Virus record (IMG/VR): IMGVR_UViG_3300036791_000089
Span: 1 to 23,097 of that record
Direction: 5' to 3' (one strand)
Source: a virus
DNA: 23,097 nt
Below the pieces are notes generated by a model. The model saw nothing but the letters and a program-made list of their open reading frames with translations, did not search any database and was not told where the DNA came from. A program made the translations under genes and the position numbers. Shown in pieces: positions 6,817 to 13,367 of this stretch (position 1 is the stretch's first letter; the number at the start of each line of letters is the position of its first letter).

Positions 6817-7355
6817 GCTCGACCGAGACGCCCGTCGACCCGCTTACGATCCCGTGGCGGCCGACGGTCGACGACGTCGCCGCGCTCATCCGCGCTCGCA
6901 CGAAGGACGCGAGCGCGAACGAGGTCGGGACGTTCACCGACAAGACTCGCCCGACCGACGCCGAGGTCGAGCAGCTCATCACGAACGGCTGCGCCAAGGT
7001 CGCGAGCGTCGTCGGCTGGGACATTCCCGTCGACGCGAACGCCGAGGGCTCGCACCTCGCCGCCATCTGGGCCGCCTGCGAGGTCGAGCTCTCCTACTGG
7101 CCCGAGCAGGCGCGGAGCGAGCGGTCGCCGTATGCGCAACTGCTCGCCATGTACGAATACGACATAGCGCCATTCGCCGAGTTCGTGGCGCAGCTCACGC
7201 CGCCGGGCGCGGGCACGATCGGCGCCCGGGCCGGGACCTTCTACTCGCCGTCGGCGACGGCGGCGTGGGCCTACCAGTTCGGCTACGGCCTCGTCGGCAT
7301 CGCCGACGTCGTCAACGTCGGGCTCGGCGGCGGCGGCTCGAGGCGCCGGCGATGA
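6813..7355 (+). CDS. Head-tail connector (adaptor) protein
   Basis: 180 aa; ATG overlaps the preceding stop and GAGGAGG lies about 7 bases upstream. The N-terminal half is helical with DDVAALIRARTKD and RPTDAEVEQLITNGCAKVAS, followed by HLAAIWAACEVELSYWPEQARSE. This is the usual pattern of HK97 gp6-like adaptors in actinophages, which bind under the portal ring and begin the neck. The C-terminus is Gly/Arg-rich and probably disordered. The frame is open upstream to 6654, but that part is out-of-frame coding of the ATT-start ORF, so the overlapping ATG is preferred. Confidence 0.78.
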   Translation: MSSTETPVDPLTIPWRPTVDDVAALIRARTKDASANEVGTFTDKTRPTDAEVEQLITNGCAKVASVVGWDIPVDANAEGSHLAAIWAACEVELSYWPEQARSERSPYAQLLAMYEYDIAPFAEFVAQLTPPGAGTIGARAGTFYSPSATAAWAYQFGYGLVGIADVVNVGLGGGGSRRRR

Positions 7356-7813
7356 AAGCTCCCGAGCCGATGCTCGAGGCGCGCGGGACCGCCAAGGCGG
7401 CCGCCGACTTGACGGCGATCGGCGAGCGCGGCTCGGACATTCGCCGCGTCGCCGAGCAAATCCGGACCATCTACCGGCACTCGAACGCGCGACGATTCGC
7501 GAGCAACGGGCTCGGCGCATGGCCGGCGCTCGCCGCGTCGACCGTCGAGCGCAAACAGGCCGGCGGCTACGACTCGCGGCCGATGCGCCGCTCGGGCGCG
7601 CTCGAGGCGGCGTTGACGTCGCCGAGCTCGAGCGACCAAGTCGACGAGCGCGACCGCTCCGAGCTCCGGTTCGGCACGACGCTCCCCTACGCCGGCTACC
7701 ACGACACCGGCACCGGCGGCGAGAAACGGCGCGAGCTCGTCGAGCTGACGCCGGCCGAGCGCGACCAGGTCACGACGCTCCTCGGCGCCTACATCGCGGG
7801 GGCCGAGACATGA
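7352..7813 (+). CDS. Neck / tail-completion protein (Mu gpG- or HK97 gp10-like)
   Basis: 153 aa, ATGA overlaps at both ends. The N-terminal half is helical (GSDIRRVAEQIRTIYRHSN). The middle contains a Ser-Arg-Leu region with RRSGALEAALTS, and the C-terminal half has LRFGTTLPYAGYHDTGTGG, close to the pattern 'F-G-t-x-x-x-Y-A-x-x-H-x-x-G' of virion-morphogenesis and tail-completion proteins. In contractile phages this family closes the proximal end of the tail or the neck. The position between the adaptor and the tail-terminator-like gene agrees. The exact class, stopper or completion protein, is uncertain. Confidence 0.68.
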   Translation: MKAPEPMLEARGTAKAAADLTAIGERGSDIRRVAEQIRTIYRHSNARRFASNGLGAWPALAASTVERKQAGGYDSRPMRRSGALEAALTSPSSSDQVDERDRSELRFGTTLPYAGYHDTGTGGEKRRELVELTPAERDQVTTLLGAYIAGAET

Positions 7814-8472
7814 CCGAGACGGCATGGCCGTCGATTTTCGGGCCGCTCGTCGCCGGCGGCGACGTCGAGCAATGGGTCCTCGACCTCCTGCAGACGTGGT
7901 TTTCGACATACCTCGCCGAGGTCGAGCGCCAACACGGCTACGGCGGGAACGACCTACCGCGGCCCCGCGGCTGGGCGGTCGGCCCGACCTTCGACAAGTG
8001 GCCCGAGGACCAGCTCCCGGGCGTCCTCGTCGCGAGCCGAGGCGTCCCGACGCCCCCGGTCAAGCGCGGCTCGGGCGGCTACGAGGCGCGCTGGCAAATC
8101 GAGCCGGGCGTCATCCTCTCGGCGCGAACGCAAACCGAGACGCATGCGCTCGCGATGCTCTACGGGCTCGCCATCCGCGCGCTCATGATCCAACGGCCGT
8201 CGCTCGACGGCTACGCCGAGGCCTCGACATGGCTCGGCGAGGCCTACGACGACCTCGGCTACGACGACTCGCGCTCGCTCTACGCCGTCCGCGAGCTGTT
8301 CGCAGTCGCCGTCGTCGACGTCACGTTCACGGGCGCCGGCCCGGTCACGCCGGACGTCCCGCTCTCGCCCGACGACACGGTCCCATGGCCGGACTGGCAG
8401 CCCGTCGAAACCGTCGACGTCGACGTCGTCAACGTCGCCGCCGATCAATCGCTACCCGAGGAGGAGGAATGA
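7810..8472 (+). CDS. Probable tail terminator or neck protein
   Basis: 220 aa, start in the ATGA overlap at 7810. Features: WVLDLLQTWFSTYLAEVERQ near the N-terminus, PRPRGWAVGPTFDKWPEDQLPGVLVAS (about 50-75), a beta-rich middle and a helix (ETHALAMLYGLAIRALMIQRP). This resembles the fold order of tail-terminator proteins (lambda gpU-like), which cap the tube and sheath before head joining. The C-terminal 50 residues are Asp/Pro-rich. The gene immediately precedes the sheath gene, the usual site for a terminator in contractile phages. No specific family is recognised from sequence alone. Confidence 0.6.
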   Translation: MTETAWPSIFGPLVAGGDVEQWVLDLLQTWFSTYLAEVERQHGYGGNDLPRPRGWAVGPTFDKWPEDQLPGVLVASRGVPTPPVKRGSGGYEARWQIEPGVILSARTQTETHALAMLYGLAIRALMIQRPSLDGYAEASTWLGEAYDDLGYDDSRSLYAVRELFAVAVVDVTFTGAGPVTPDVPLSPDDTVPWPDWQPVETVDVDVVNVAADQSLPEEEE

Positions 8473-9779
8473 GGCCCGGAGTTGACGTCATTTCGAGAGC
8501 TCTACCACCGCCGAGGTCGGCGCCGACCGATACCGGCGTCGCGTTCGTCATCGGCGAGACGGCGACCGCCGTCGTCCCGGCGCCGCCCGACGTCGGGCTC
8601 GTCCGTTCGATGACGGAATACGTCGCGACGTTCGGCGACCGCGGCAGCGGGCCCGAGCAAACGACCTACGACGCCGCCGACGTCTATTTCCAGGAGGGCG
8701 GCTCGCAGCTCTACGTCGCGCGCACGAATCCCGGGACGACGACGGCGAGCGAGCCGCCCGCGATCCCGTCGAGCGACGAGCTCGAGCGCATGAGCCGAGC
8801 GGAGCTCGACGCGCTCGCGACCGACCTCGGCCTCGACCCGGTCGGGTTCGCGACCAAGGCCGACGTCATCGCCGGCATCGGCGGCGTAGCGCCGGCGGTC
8901 GCCGACCCGACGATCTCGGCCGCGCTCGCCGCTCTCACGAAGGACCTCGGGCCCGGGCAAGTGTTTATCGCCGACCCGACGCTCGCGAGCGTCGCCGATA
9001 ACCAGTCGGCGCTACTCGCGCATGCGGTCGCCAACAATCGCGTCGCGCTGCTCTCATGCGCCGACGGCCCGGCGAGCGCGATCGAGGCCGCCGCGACGGC
9101 GCTCAATACCGACGCAAACGCCCGCTACGGGGCCCTGTTCGCGCCGAGCGCGATCGTCCCGGGCGTCGTCGCCGGCACGACCCGGACCGTCCCCTACTCG
9201 GCGCTCGAGGCCGGCATCATCGCCCGGAACGACGTCGCCTACTCGCCGAACCAGCCGGCCGCCGGCGACCTCGGACAGTCCGTGTTCGGGCTCGACGTCT
9301 CGGGCCACTACACCGACCTCGAGTATCAAACGCTCAACACGGCCGGCGCGTCGATGGCGCGGCTCATCTACGGCGGCGTCCGCACCTACGGCTACCGGAC
9401 GGTCGTCGACCCGGTCGCGATGCCGCAATGGCTCATGCTCGGCTGGGCGCGGCTCAACATGGCGATTACGGCCGAGGCCGAGGCGATCGGCGAGCATTAC
9501 GTTTTCTCGCAGCTCGACGGTCGCGGGCTGACGTTGAGCGAGTTCGGCGGCGAGCTCTCGGCGATGCTGCTCGGCTACTTCAACGAGGGCTCGCTCTACG
9601 GCGACACGCCGCAGGACGCCTACTCGGTCGACGTCGGCTCGAGCGTCAACACGCCCGACACGATCGCCAACGGCGAGCTACACGCCGTCATCTCGGTCCG
9701 CATGTCGCAGGATGCCGAGTGGGTCGTCATCGAAATCGTCAAGGTCGCCTCGAATCAGGCTCTACCGGCGGCCGCGTAA
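8469..9779 (+). CDS. Tail sheath protein
   Basis: 436 aa; ATGA overlap at 8469, Shine-Dalgarno GAGGAGGA just upstream. N-terminus RPGVDVISRALPPPRSAPTDTG is the classic sheath opening. AFVIGETA and the segment FGDRG...YDAADVYFQEGGSQLYVAR follow. The C-terminal region has VAYSPNQPAAG, a YRTVVDP segment, WLMLGWARLNMAITAEAEAIG and a final beta strand pair ending in VVIEIVKVAS. These are conserved sheath features, so the tail is contractile. Residues about 101-137 (SSDELERMSRAELDALATDLG and on) look like a small helix-extended-loop-helix (HeH/SAP/Rho-N-like) module inserted between the N-terminal domain and the core, which is unusual in a sheath subunit. Confidence 0.92.
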   Translation: MRPGVDVISRALPPPRSAPTDTGVAFVIGETATAVVPAPPDVGLVRSMTEYVATFGDRGSGPEQTTYDAADVYFQEGGSQLYVARTNPGTTTASEPPAIPSSDELERMSRAELDALATDLGLDPVGFATKADVIAGIGGVAPAVADPTISAALAALTKDLGPGQVFIADPTLASVADNQSALLAHAVANNRVALLSCADGPASAIEAAATALNTDANARYGALFAPSAIVPGVVAGTTRTVPYSALEAGIIARNDVAYSPNQPAAGDLGQSVFGLDVSGHYTDLEYQTLNTAGASMARLIYGGVRTYGYRTVVDPVAMPQWLMLGWARLNMAITAEAEAIGEHYVFSQLDGRGLTLSEFGGELSAMLLGYFNEGSLYGDTPQDAYSVDVGSSVNTPDTIANGELHAVISVRMSQDAEWVVIEIVKVASNQALPAAA

Positions 9780-9782
9780 ATC

Positions 9783-9792
9783 GGAGGGAGGG
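9783..9792 (+). promoter_or_regulatory. Doubled Shine-Dalgarno before the tube gene
   Basis: GGAGGGAGGG lies 5 to 14 bases before the ATG at 9798 and holds two overlapping copies of the GGAGG core. Few genes in the window are preceded by a free, strong site. This one sits before the tube gene, whose product is needed in many copies. Similar purine blocks stand before the tail-tip gene (18805-18815) and the 66-aa gene at 19731 (19717-19725). Confidence 0.6.
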
Positions 9793-9797
9793 AAACC

Positions 9798-10208
9798 ATG
9801 CGCAAGGATCAGCACCGCGTAACCGTCGTCGTCGACGGCCGCAAGCTCGGCGTTTTCGACGTCATGACCGGCGGCGAAACCGACTCGGACGAGCTCAAAT
9901 ATCGGCCCGGGGGGATGGGCGCGGTCATCTCGCTCGGCGGCGTCGTCACGGTCGGGCAGCTCATCGTCTCGAGGCTCTATGAGCTGCAACGCGACCATCT
10001 GACCGTCCACTGGCTGCTTGGCCGCGTCGGCAAGGGGCAAGTGACCGTCAACAAAGCCATCCTCGACCCGAACGGCAACGCGTTCGGCTCGCCGCTCGTG
10101 ACCAAGGGCATCCTCAAGCGCGTAACGCCGCCCGAGGTCGACTCGAACGCGACCGGCGACGCCGCCGTTATCGAGCTCGAAATCACGCCCGAGGGCGTGG
10201 TTACATGA
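9798..10208 (+). CDS. Tail tube protein
   Basis: 136 aa, ATG 9798. The sequence begins KDQHRVTVVVDGRKLGVFDVMTGGETDSDELKYRPGGMG. It continues with GQLIVSRLYELQRDHLTVHWLLGRVGKGQVTVNKA and ends in VIELEITPEGVV. The alternating beta pattern, the early 'sG-G' region and the final antiparallel strand match inner-tube subunits of contractile phages (P2 gpFII / VgrG-Hcp-like fold). Position directly after the sheath gene is the standard order. It builds the inner tube through which DNA passes. The next gene begins in an ATGA overlap. Confidence 0.85.
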   Translation: MRKDQHRVTVVVDGRKLGVFDVMTGGETDSDELKYRPGGMGAVISLGGVVTVGQLIVSRLYELQRDHLTVHWLLGRVGKGQVTVNKAILDPNGNAFGSPLVTKGILKRVTPPEVDSNATGDAAVIELEITPEGVVT

Positions 10209-10753
10209 GCGCGACCGACGAGCGGGCGACGTGGCTCGACGAGACGGACGAGCTCGAGCCCGAGCCGGTCGAGGTTTCGCCGGCCGGCTCGGTCCTCGAC
10301 GTCATCCGCGAGCGCCGGTCGGCTCGAGCGACCGCGCAGGAATACGAGATGCCCGTCCCGGGCTACGGCGGCCTGCTCGTCCTGCGCTGCGCACCGCTGC
10401 GAGGCGAGACGTTGACGACGCTCCGCGTCCGGCTCGAGCGGTCGAAGGACCCGGCGCGCGACTTCGCGCTCGCGGCCGACATTCTCATCGCCGTATGCGA
10501 GGACGTCGTCGCGCGCCGGACACCGGGCGCCGAGCTCGAGCCGCTCGACCCGACAGGCGAGCCGCTCGAGCTCAACGAGCGACTCGCCGAGCTCCTCCAC
10601 TTCGACGCGACGACGGCGCGGCAGCTCGTCCGCGAGCTGTTCGGCAAGGCGCCGTCGCCCGAGCTCGCCGTCGGCGACGCCGTCGGCGACTACCTCGCGT
10701 GGGCGCAGGGCGCCGACGCCGACCTCGACGACGGGCTCATGGGGGAATCTTGA
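10205..10753 (+). CDS. Tail assembly chaperone, first ORF
   Basis: 182 aa. After an acidic leader (WLDETDELEPEPVEV) it shows a compact alpha/beta domain: a VLDVIRERRSAR helix, EYEMPVPGYGGLLVLRC, helices with TLTTLRVRLERSKDPARDFALAADILIAVC and a long C-terminal helical part ending DDGLMGES. Length, acidic character and place between the tube and tape-measure genes match the gpG/gpE-type chaperone that coats the tape measure during tail assembly. In many tailed phages this ORF is joined to the next by a -1 frameshift. The next ORF here is in the -1 frame and begins at the stop (TTGA), which fits that scheme. Confidence 0.72.
   Translation: MSATDERATWLDETDELEPEPVEVSPAGSVLDVIRERRSARATAQEYEMPVPGYGGLLVLRCAPLRGETLTTLRVRLERSKDPARDFALAADILIAVCEDVVARRTPGAELEPLDPTGEPLELNERLAELLHFDATTARQLVRELFGKAPSPELAVGDAVGDYLAWAQGADADLDDGLMGES
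10741..10747 (+). promoter_or_regulatory. Possible -1 frameshift site (GGGGGAA)
   Basis: The last codons of the first chaperone ORF read ATG GGG GAA TCT TGA. The run G-GGG-GAA lies two codons before the stop. A P-site tRNA on GGG could slip back one base and still pair with GGG; the A-site pairing would be weaker (GAA to GGA), so this is not a perfect slippery heptamer. Slippage would fuse the first ORF to the -1 frame at 10750-10947. TTG initiation of the second ORF is the alternative. Confidence 0.3.
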
Positions 10754-10947
10754 GCGGGGGGTCGATCGACGTGGCCGCGGCGATGGCGGTCATGGGGCTT
10801 CCCGCGATGCGATTCCTGACGACGGAGGACCGCGAGGAGCGGCTCCTCCTGCTCGCGCTCGCGAACCGCGCGGCGCGCGTCTACGACCTCCTGCAACGCA
10901 ACCTCGCCGTCCACATCGTCAACGCCTACGCGAAAGTGCGGCGCTAG
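10750..10947 (+). CDS. Second tail-assembly-chaperone ORF
   Basis: 65 codons from a TTG that overlaps the preceding stop (TTGA 10750-10753); a GTG at 10771 is another possible start. The protein is small and helical: DVAAAMAVMGLPAMRFLTTEDREE, LLLLALANRAARVYDLLQRNLA, ending AYAKVRR. Short helical ORFs just before the tape measure are usually the C-terminal 'T' part of the chaperone pair, made only as a frameshift fusion. The GTG of the tape measure follows the TAG with no gap. Whether it is made alone or only as a fusion cannot be told from sequence. Confidence 0.62.
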   Translation: MSGGSIDVAAAMAVMGLPAMRFLTTEDREERLLLLALANRAARVYDLLQRNLAVHIVNAYAKVRR

Positions 10948-12624
10948 GTGGCCGACATTGTCGAGCTCATCCTCCAGCTGCGAAACGTCTCGGAGTTCGT
11001 GTCGGGCGCGAAACAGGCGTCGACGGCCGCCGGCGACATTGGCGACAAAACCGAGGAGGCCGGCAAGAAGGCGTCGAGCGGTTGGAAAGGCCTAGCGAAG
11101 TGGGCCGGCGGCGCCGCCGCCATCTACGGCGCGACGCGATTCGTCAAGGGCGCCGTCTCGGCGACCGAGGACCTCGCCAAGGCGACGATTACCGTCTCGC
11201 GCACGACCGGCATGGATACCCAGACGTCGAGCGAGTGGGCGGCGCTCATGAAAGAGCGAGGCGTCTCGACCAAGCAGTTTCAAACGTCGCTCGTCAAGCT
11301 CTCGAAAACGATGGAAACGTCCCGGACCGGGACCGTCAAGGAAAACGCGACCGTCAAGGCGCTCCGCGCGCAAATCGACGCCGTCTCGGCCGCCGGCGGC
11401 AAGAAGGCGCCGGCCGAGCTCGCCAAGCTCTCGAAAGCGATCGCGACGGCGCAGGGCGCCGGCCTCAAGGCCCGCTCGACGCTCGACGCGCTCGGCGTCT
11501 CGCAACGCGACGTCGCCAAGGGCAACACGGCCGACACGCTCTACAAGGTCGCCGACGCGCTCGAGCGCATGCGCAACCCGGCCCAACGAGCGGCGCTCAT
11601 GCAATCGCTATTCGGCCGCTCCGGGCAGGCGCTCCTCCCGATCCTCATGAAAGGCCGCGAGGGCGTCAAAAAGCTCCTCGACGAGCAAAAGGCGGCCGGC
11701 AACTACATCTCCGGGAAGGGGATCAAGTCGGCGAAGGACCTCATCCAGCAGCAACGCGCGCTCAATACGGCATTCGCCGGCGTCAAGGTCCAGCTCGGGC
11801 AAGCGCTCCTCCCGGTCCTCGTCTCGGCCGGCAAGTTCCTCGTCCAGCTCATGAAAATCATTCGCCCGCTGACGTCGAACGCGACCGCGTTCAAGGTCGT
11901 TATCGGCGCGATCGCCGCGGCGATGATCGCCTACAAGGTCGCGACGATCGCGGCGACCATCCAACAGCTCGAGCTCAACGCCGCCATGATCGCGAACCCG
12001 GTCGGGCTCATCATCGCCGGCGTCGCCGCGCTCGTCATCGGCGTCGTCGTCCTCTACAAGAAATGGAAGTGGTTTCACGACGCGCTCAACGCGACCTGGG
12101 CGTGGATCAAAACCAACTGGCCGCTCCTGCTCGCCATCCTCATCGGGCCATTCGCCGTCGCCGCGCTCGAGATTTACAAGCACTTCGACGCGATCAAGGG
12201 CGCCGTCCTCGGCGCATTCGACGCGATCAAGGGCGCGCTCCCGACCGTCGCTAACGCGTTCGTGACAGCGTTCGCGACCGTCAAGAACGCCGTCCGCGGC
12301 GCGCTCGACTTCCTCATCCGCGGCTGGAATAGCCTGCAGTTCAAAATCCCCGGCGTGCACGTCGGGCCCGTGCACTTCGGCGGCGTCACGCTCGGCGTCC
12401 CGCAAATCCCGCTACTCGCGCAGGGCGGCGTCGTCTCGAGCGCCGGCATGGCCGTCGTCGGCGAGGCCGGCCCGGAGCTCGTCTCGCTCCCGGCCGGCGC
12501 CGGCGTCACCCCGCTCGACGCCGGCCTACGCCCGCTCGAGATTGTCGTCCCGGTCATGCTCGACCGGCGCGAAATCGCCCGCGCCGTCGCCCGCGTCGCG
12601 TCCGACCAGTTGGCCCGCGCATGA
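10948..12624 (+). CDS. Tape measure protein
   Basis: 558 aa, GTG start directly after the preceding TAG. The N-terminus is a helical, Ala/Lys-rich region with a small hydrophobic segment (KWAGGAAAIYGATRFVKGA, about 51-69). The segment with LFGRSGQALLPILMKG (221-235) is a typical tape-measure feature. Residues about 312-370 and 391-408 are strongly hydrophobic and could form three or four membrane segments. The C-terminus has AQGGVVSSAGMAVVGEAGPELVSLPAG (491-517), the recurrent end motif of tape measures. It sets tail length and is ejected into the host membrane. At roughly 1.5 angstrom per residue the length implies a short tail, on the order of 80 nm. Confidence 0.92.
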   Translation: MADIVELILQLRNVSEFVSGAKQASTAAGDIGDKTEEAGKKASSGWKGLAKWAGGAAAIYGATRFVKGAVSATEDLAKATITVSRTTGMDTQTSSEWAALMKERGVSTKQFQTSLVKLSKTMETSRTGTVKENATVKALRAQIDAVSAAGGKKAPAELAKLSKAIATAQGAGLKARSTLDALGVSQRDVAKGNTADTLYKVADALERMRNPAQRAALMQSLFGRSGQALLPILMKGREGVKKLLDEQKAAGNYISGKGIKSAKDLIQQQRALNTAFAGVKVQLGQALLPVLVSAGKFLVQLMKIIRPLTSNATAFKVVIGAIAAAMIAYKVATIAATIQQLELNAAMIANPVGLIIAGVAALVIGVVVLYKKWKWFHDALNATWAWIKTNWPLLLAILIGPFAVAALEIYKHFDAIKGAVLGAFDAIKGALPTVANAFVTAFATVKNAVRGALDFLIRGWNSLQFKIPGVHVGPVHFGGVTLGVPQIPLLAQGGVVSSAGMAVVGEAGPELVSLPAGAGVTPLDAGLRPLEIVVPVMLDRREIARAVARVASDQLARA

Positions 12625-13367
12625 CGGCCGCGGCGCCGGCTACCGGCTGGGTCCGCGTCGTTTCGAGCGACCCGCCCGTCTCGCTGACCGTCCGGCTCGG
12701 CGACGGCCGCCCGAACGTCGACGCCGGCTACGGCGGGTGGTCCGAGGTCGCTCGGCCGCGCCGGCGGCCGCTCTCAATCTGGGTCGGCTCGCCCGGGCTA
12801 CGCATGACGCTCCCGGTCGTCCTCGACGGCTTCCGCGCCGGCCGGTCGGTCGAGCGGCAAATCTCGCGGCTCGAGTCGCTCTCGCTCCCGACGGCGAGCG
12901 ACGGGGCCCCGCCGCGCATCCGGCTCGTCGCCCGGGGCGGCGCCGTCCCGCACACCGATCGAGTCTGGGTCGTCGACTCGCTGACGTTCGCCGACGGCGC
13001 CATCATGAACGCCGCCGGCGACCGGACCCGGCAGCCGGTCACGGTCGCGCTCCTCGAATACATCGCCGACGTCCGCGTCAACGAGAAATCGACGACGTCG
13101 CAAATGCGAGCGCAGGCGGCCCGCGCGAAATCAAAGGCCGGCGCCGCGCGCAAACGGGTCGTCGCCGGGCATGGCCGGCCGAAAGCCGGCGCGTCGTCGC
13201 GGGCGAGCTCGAGCGCGCCCGTCGGGACGTTCGGCGCCGGCGAGGACCTCCTCTCGATCGCCGCTCGAGAGCTCGGCGACGCCGACCGCTGGGTCGAGAT
13301 TGCGGCGCTCAACGGCATCCGCGACCCGCGCTCGATCGCGCCCGGGCAACCGTTGAGGTTGCCATGA
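12621..13367 (+). CDS. Baseplate / tail-tip protein with C-terminal LysM
   Basis: 248 aa, ATGA overlap with the tape measure. The N-terminal 150 residues are beta-rich with VRLGDGRPNVDAGYGGWSEVARPRRRPLS, an RRxS-type segment and DRVWVVDSLTFADGAIMN, as in the small baseplate proteins that precede the hub in contractile phages (T4 gp53 or P2 gpX position). A basic, Ala/Ser-rich linker follows (about 150-200). Residues 203-248 (GAGEDLLSIAARELGDADRW... [21 protein letters not shown]) are a complete LysM domain. In baseplates a C-terminal LysM binds peptidoglycan or joins hub and tube. Its partner is the hub, encoded next with an ATGA overlap. Confidence 0.85.
   Translation: MTAAAPATGWVRVVSSDPPVSLTVRLGDGRPNVDAGYGGWSEVARPRRRPLSIWVGSPGLRMTLPVVLDGFRAGRSVERQISRLESLSLPTASDGAPPRIRLVARGGAVPHTDRVWVVDSLTFADGAIMNAAGDRTRQPVTVALLEYIADVRVNEKSTTSQMRAQAARAKSKAGAARKRVVAGHGRPKAGASSRASSSAPVGTFGAGEDLLSIAARELGDADRWVEIAALNGIRDPRSIAPGQPLRLP

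Noticed and set aside
12542-13363. Upstream extension of the hub frame to 12542
   Set aside because: It is Arg/Pro-rich shadow sequence over the LysM gene; the ATG at 13364 overlaps that gene's stop.
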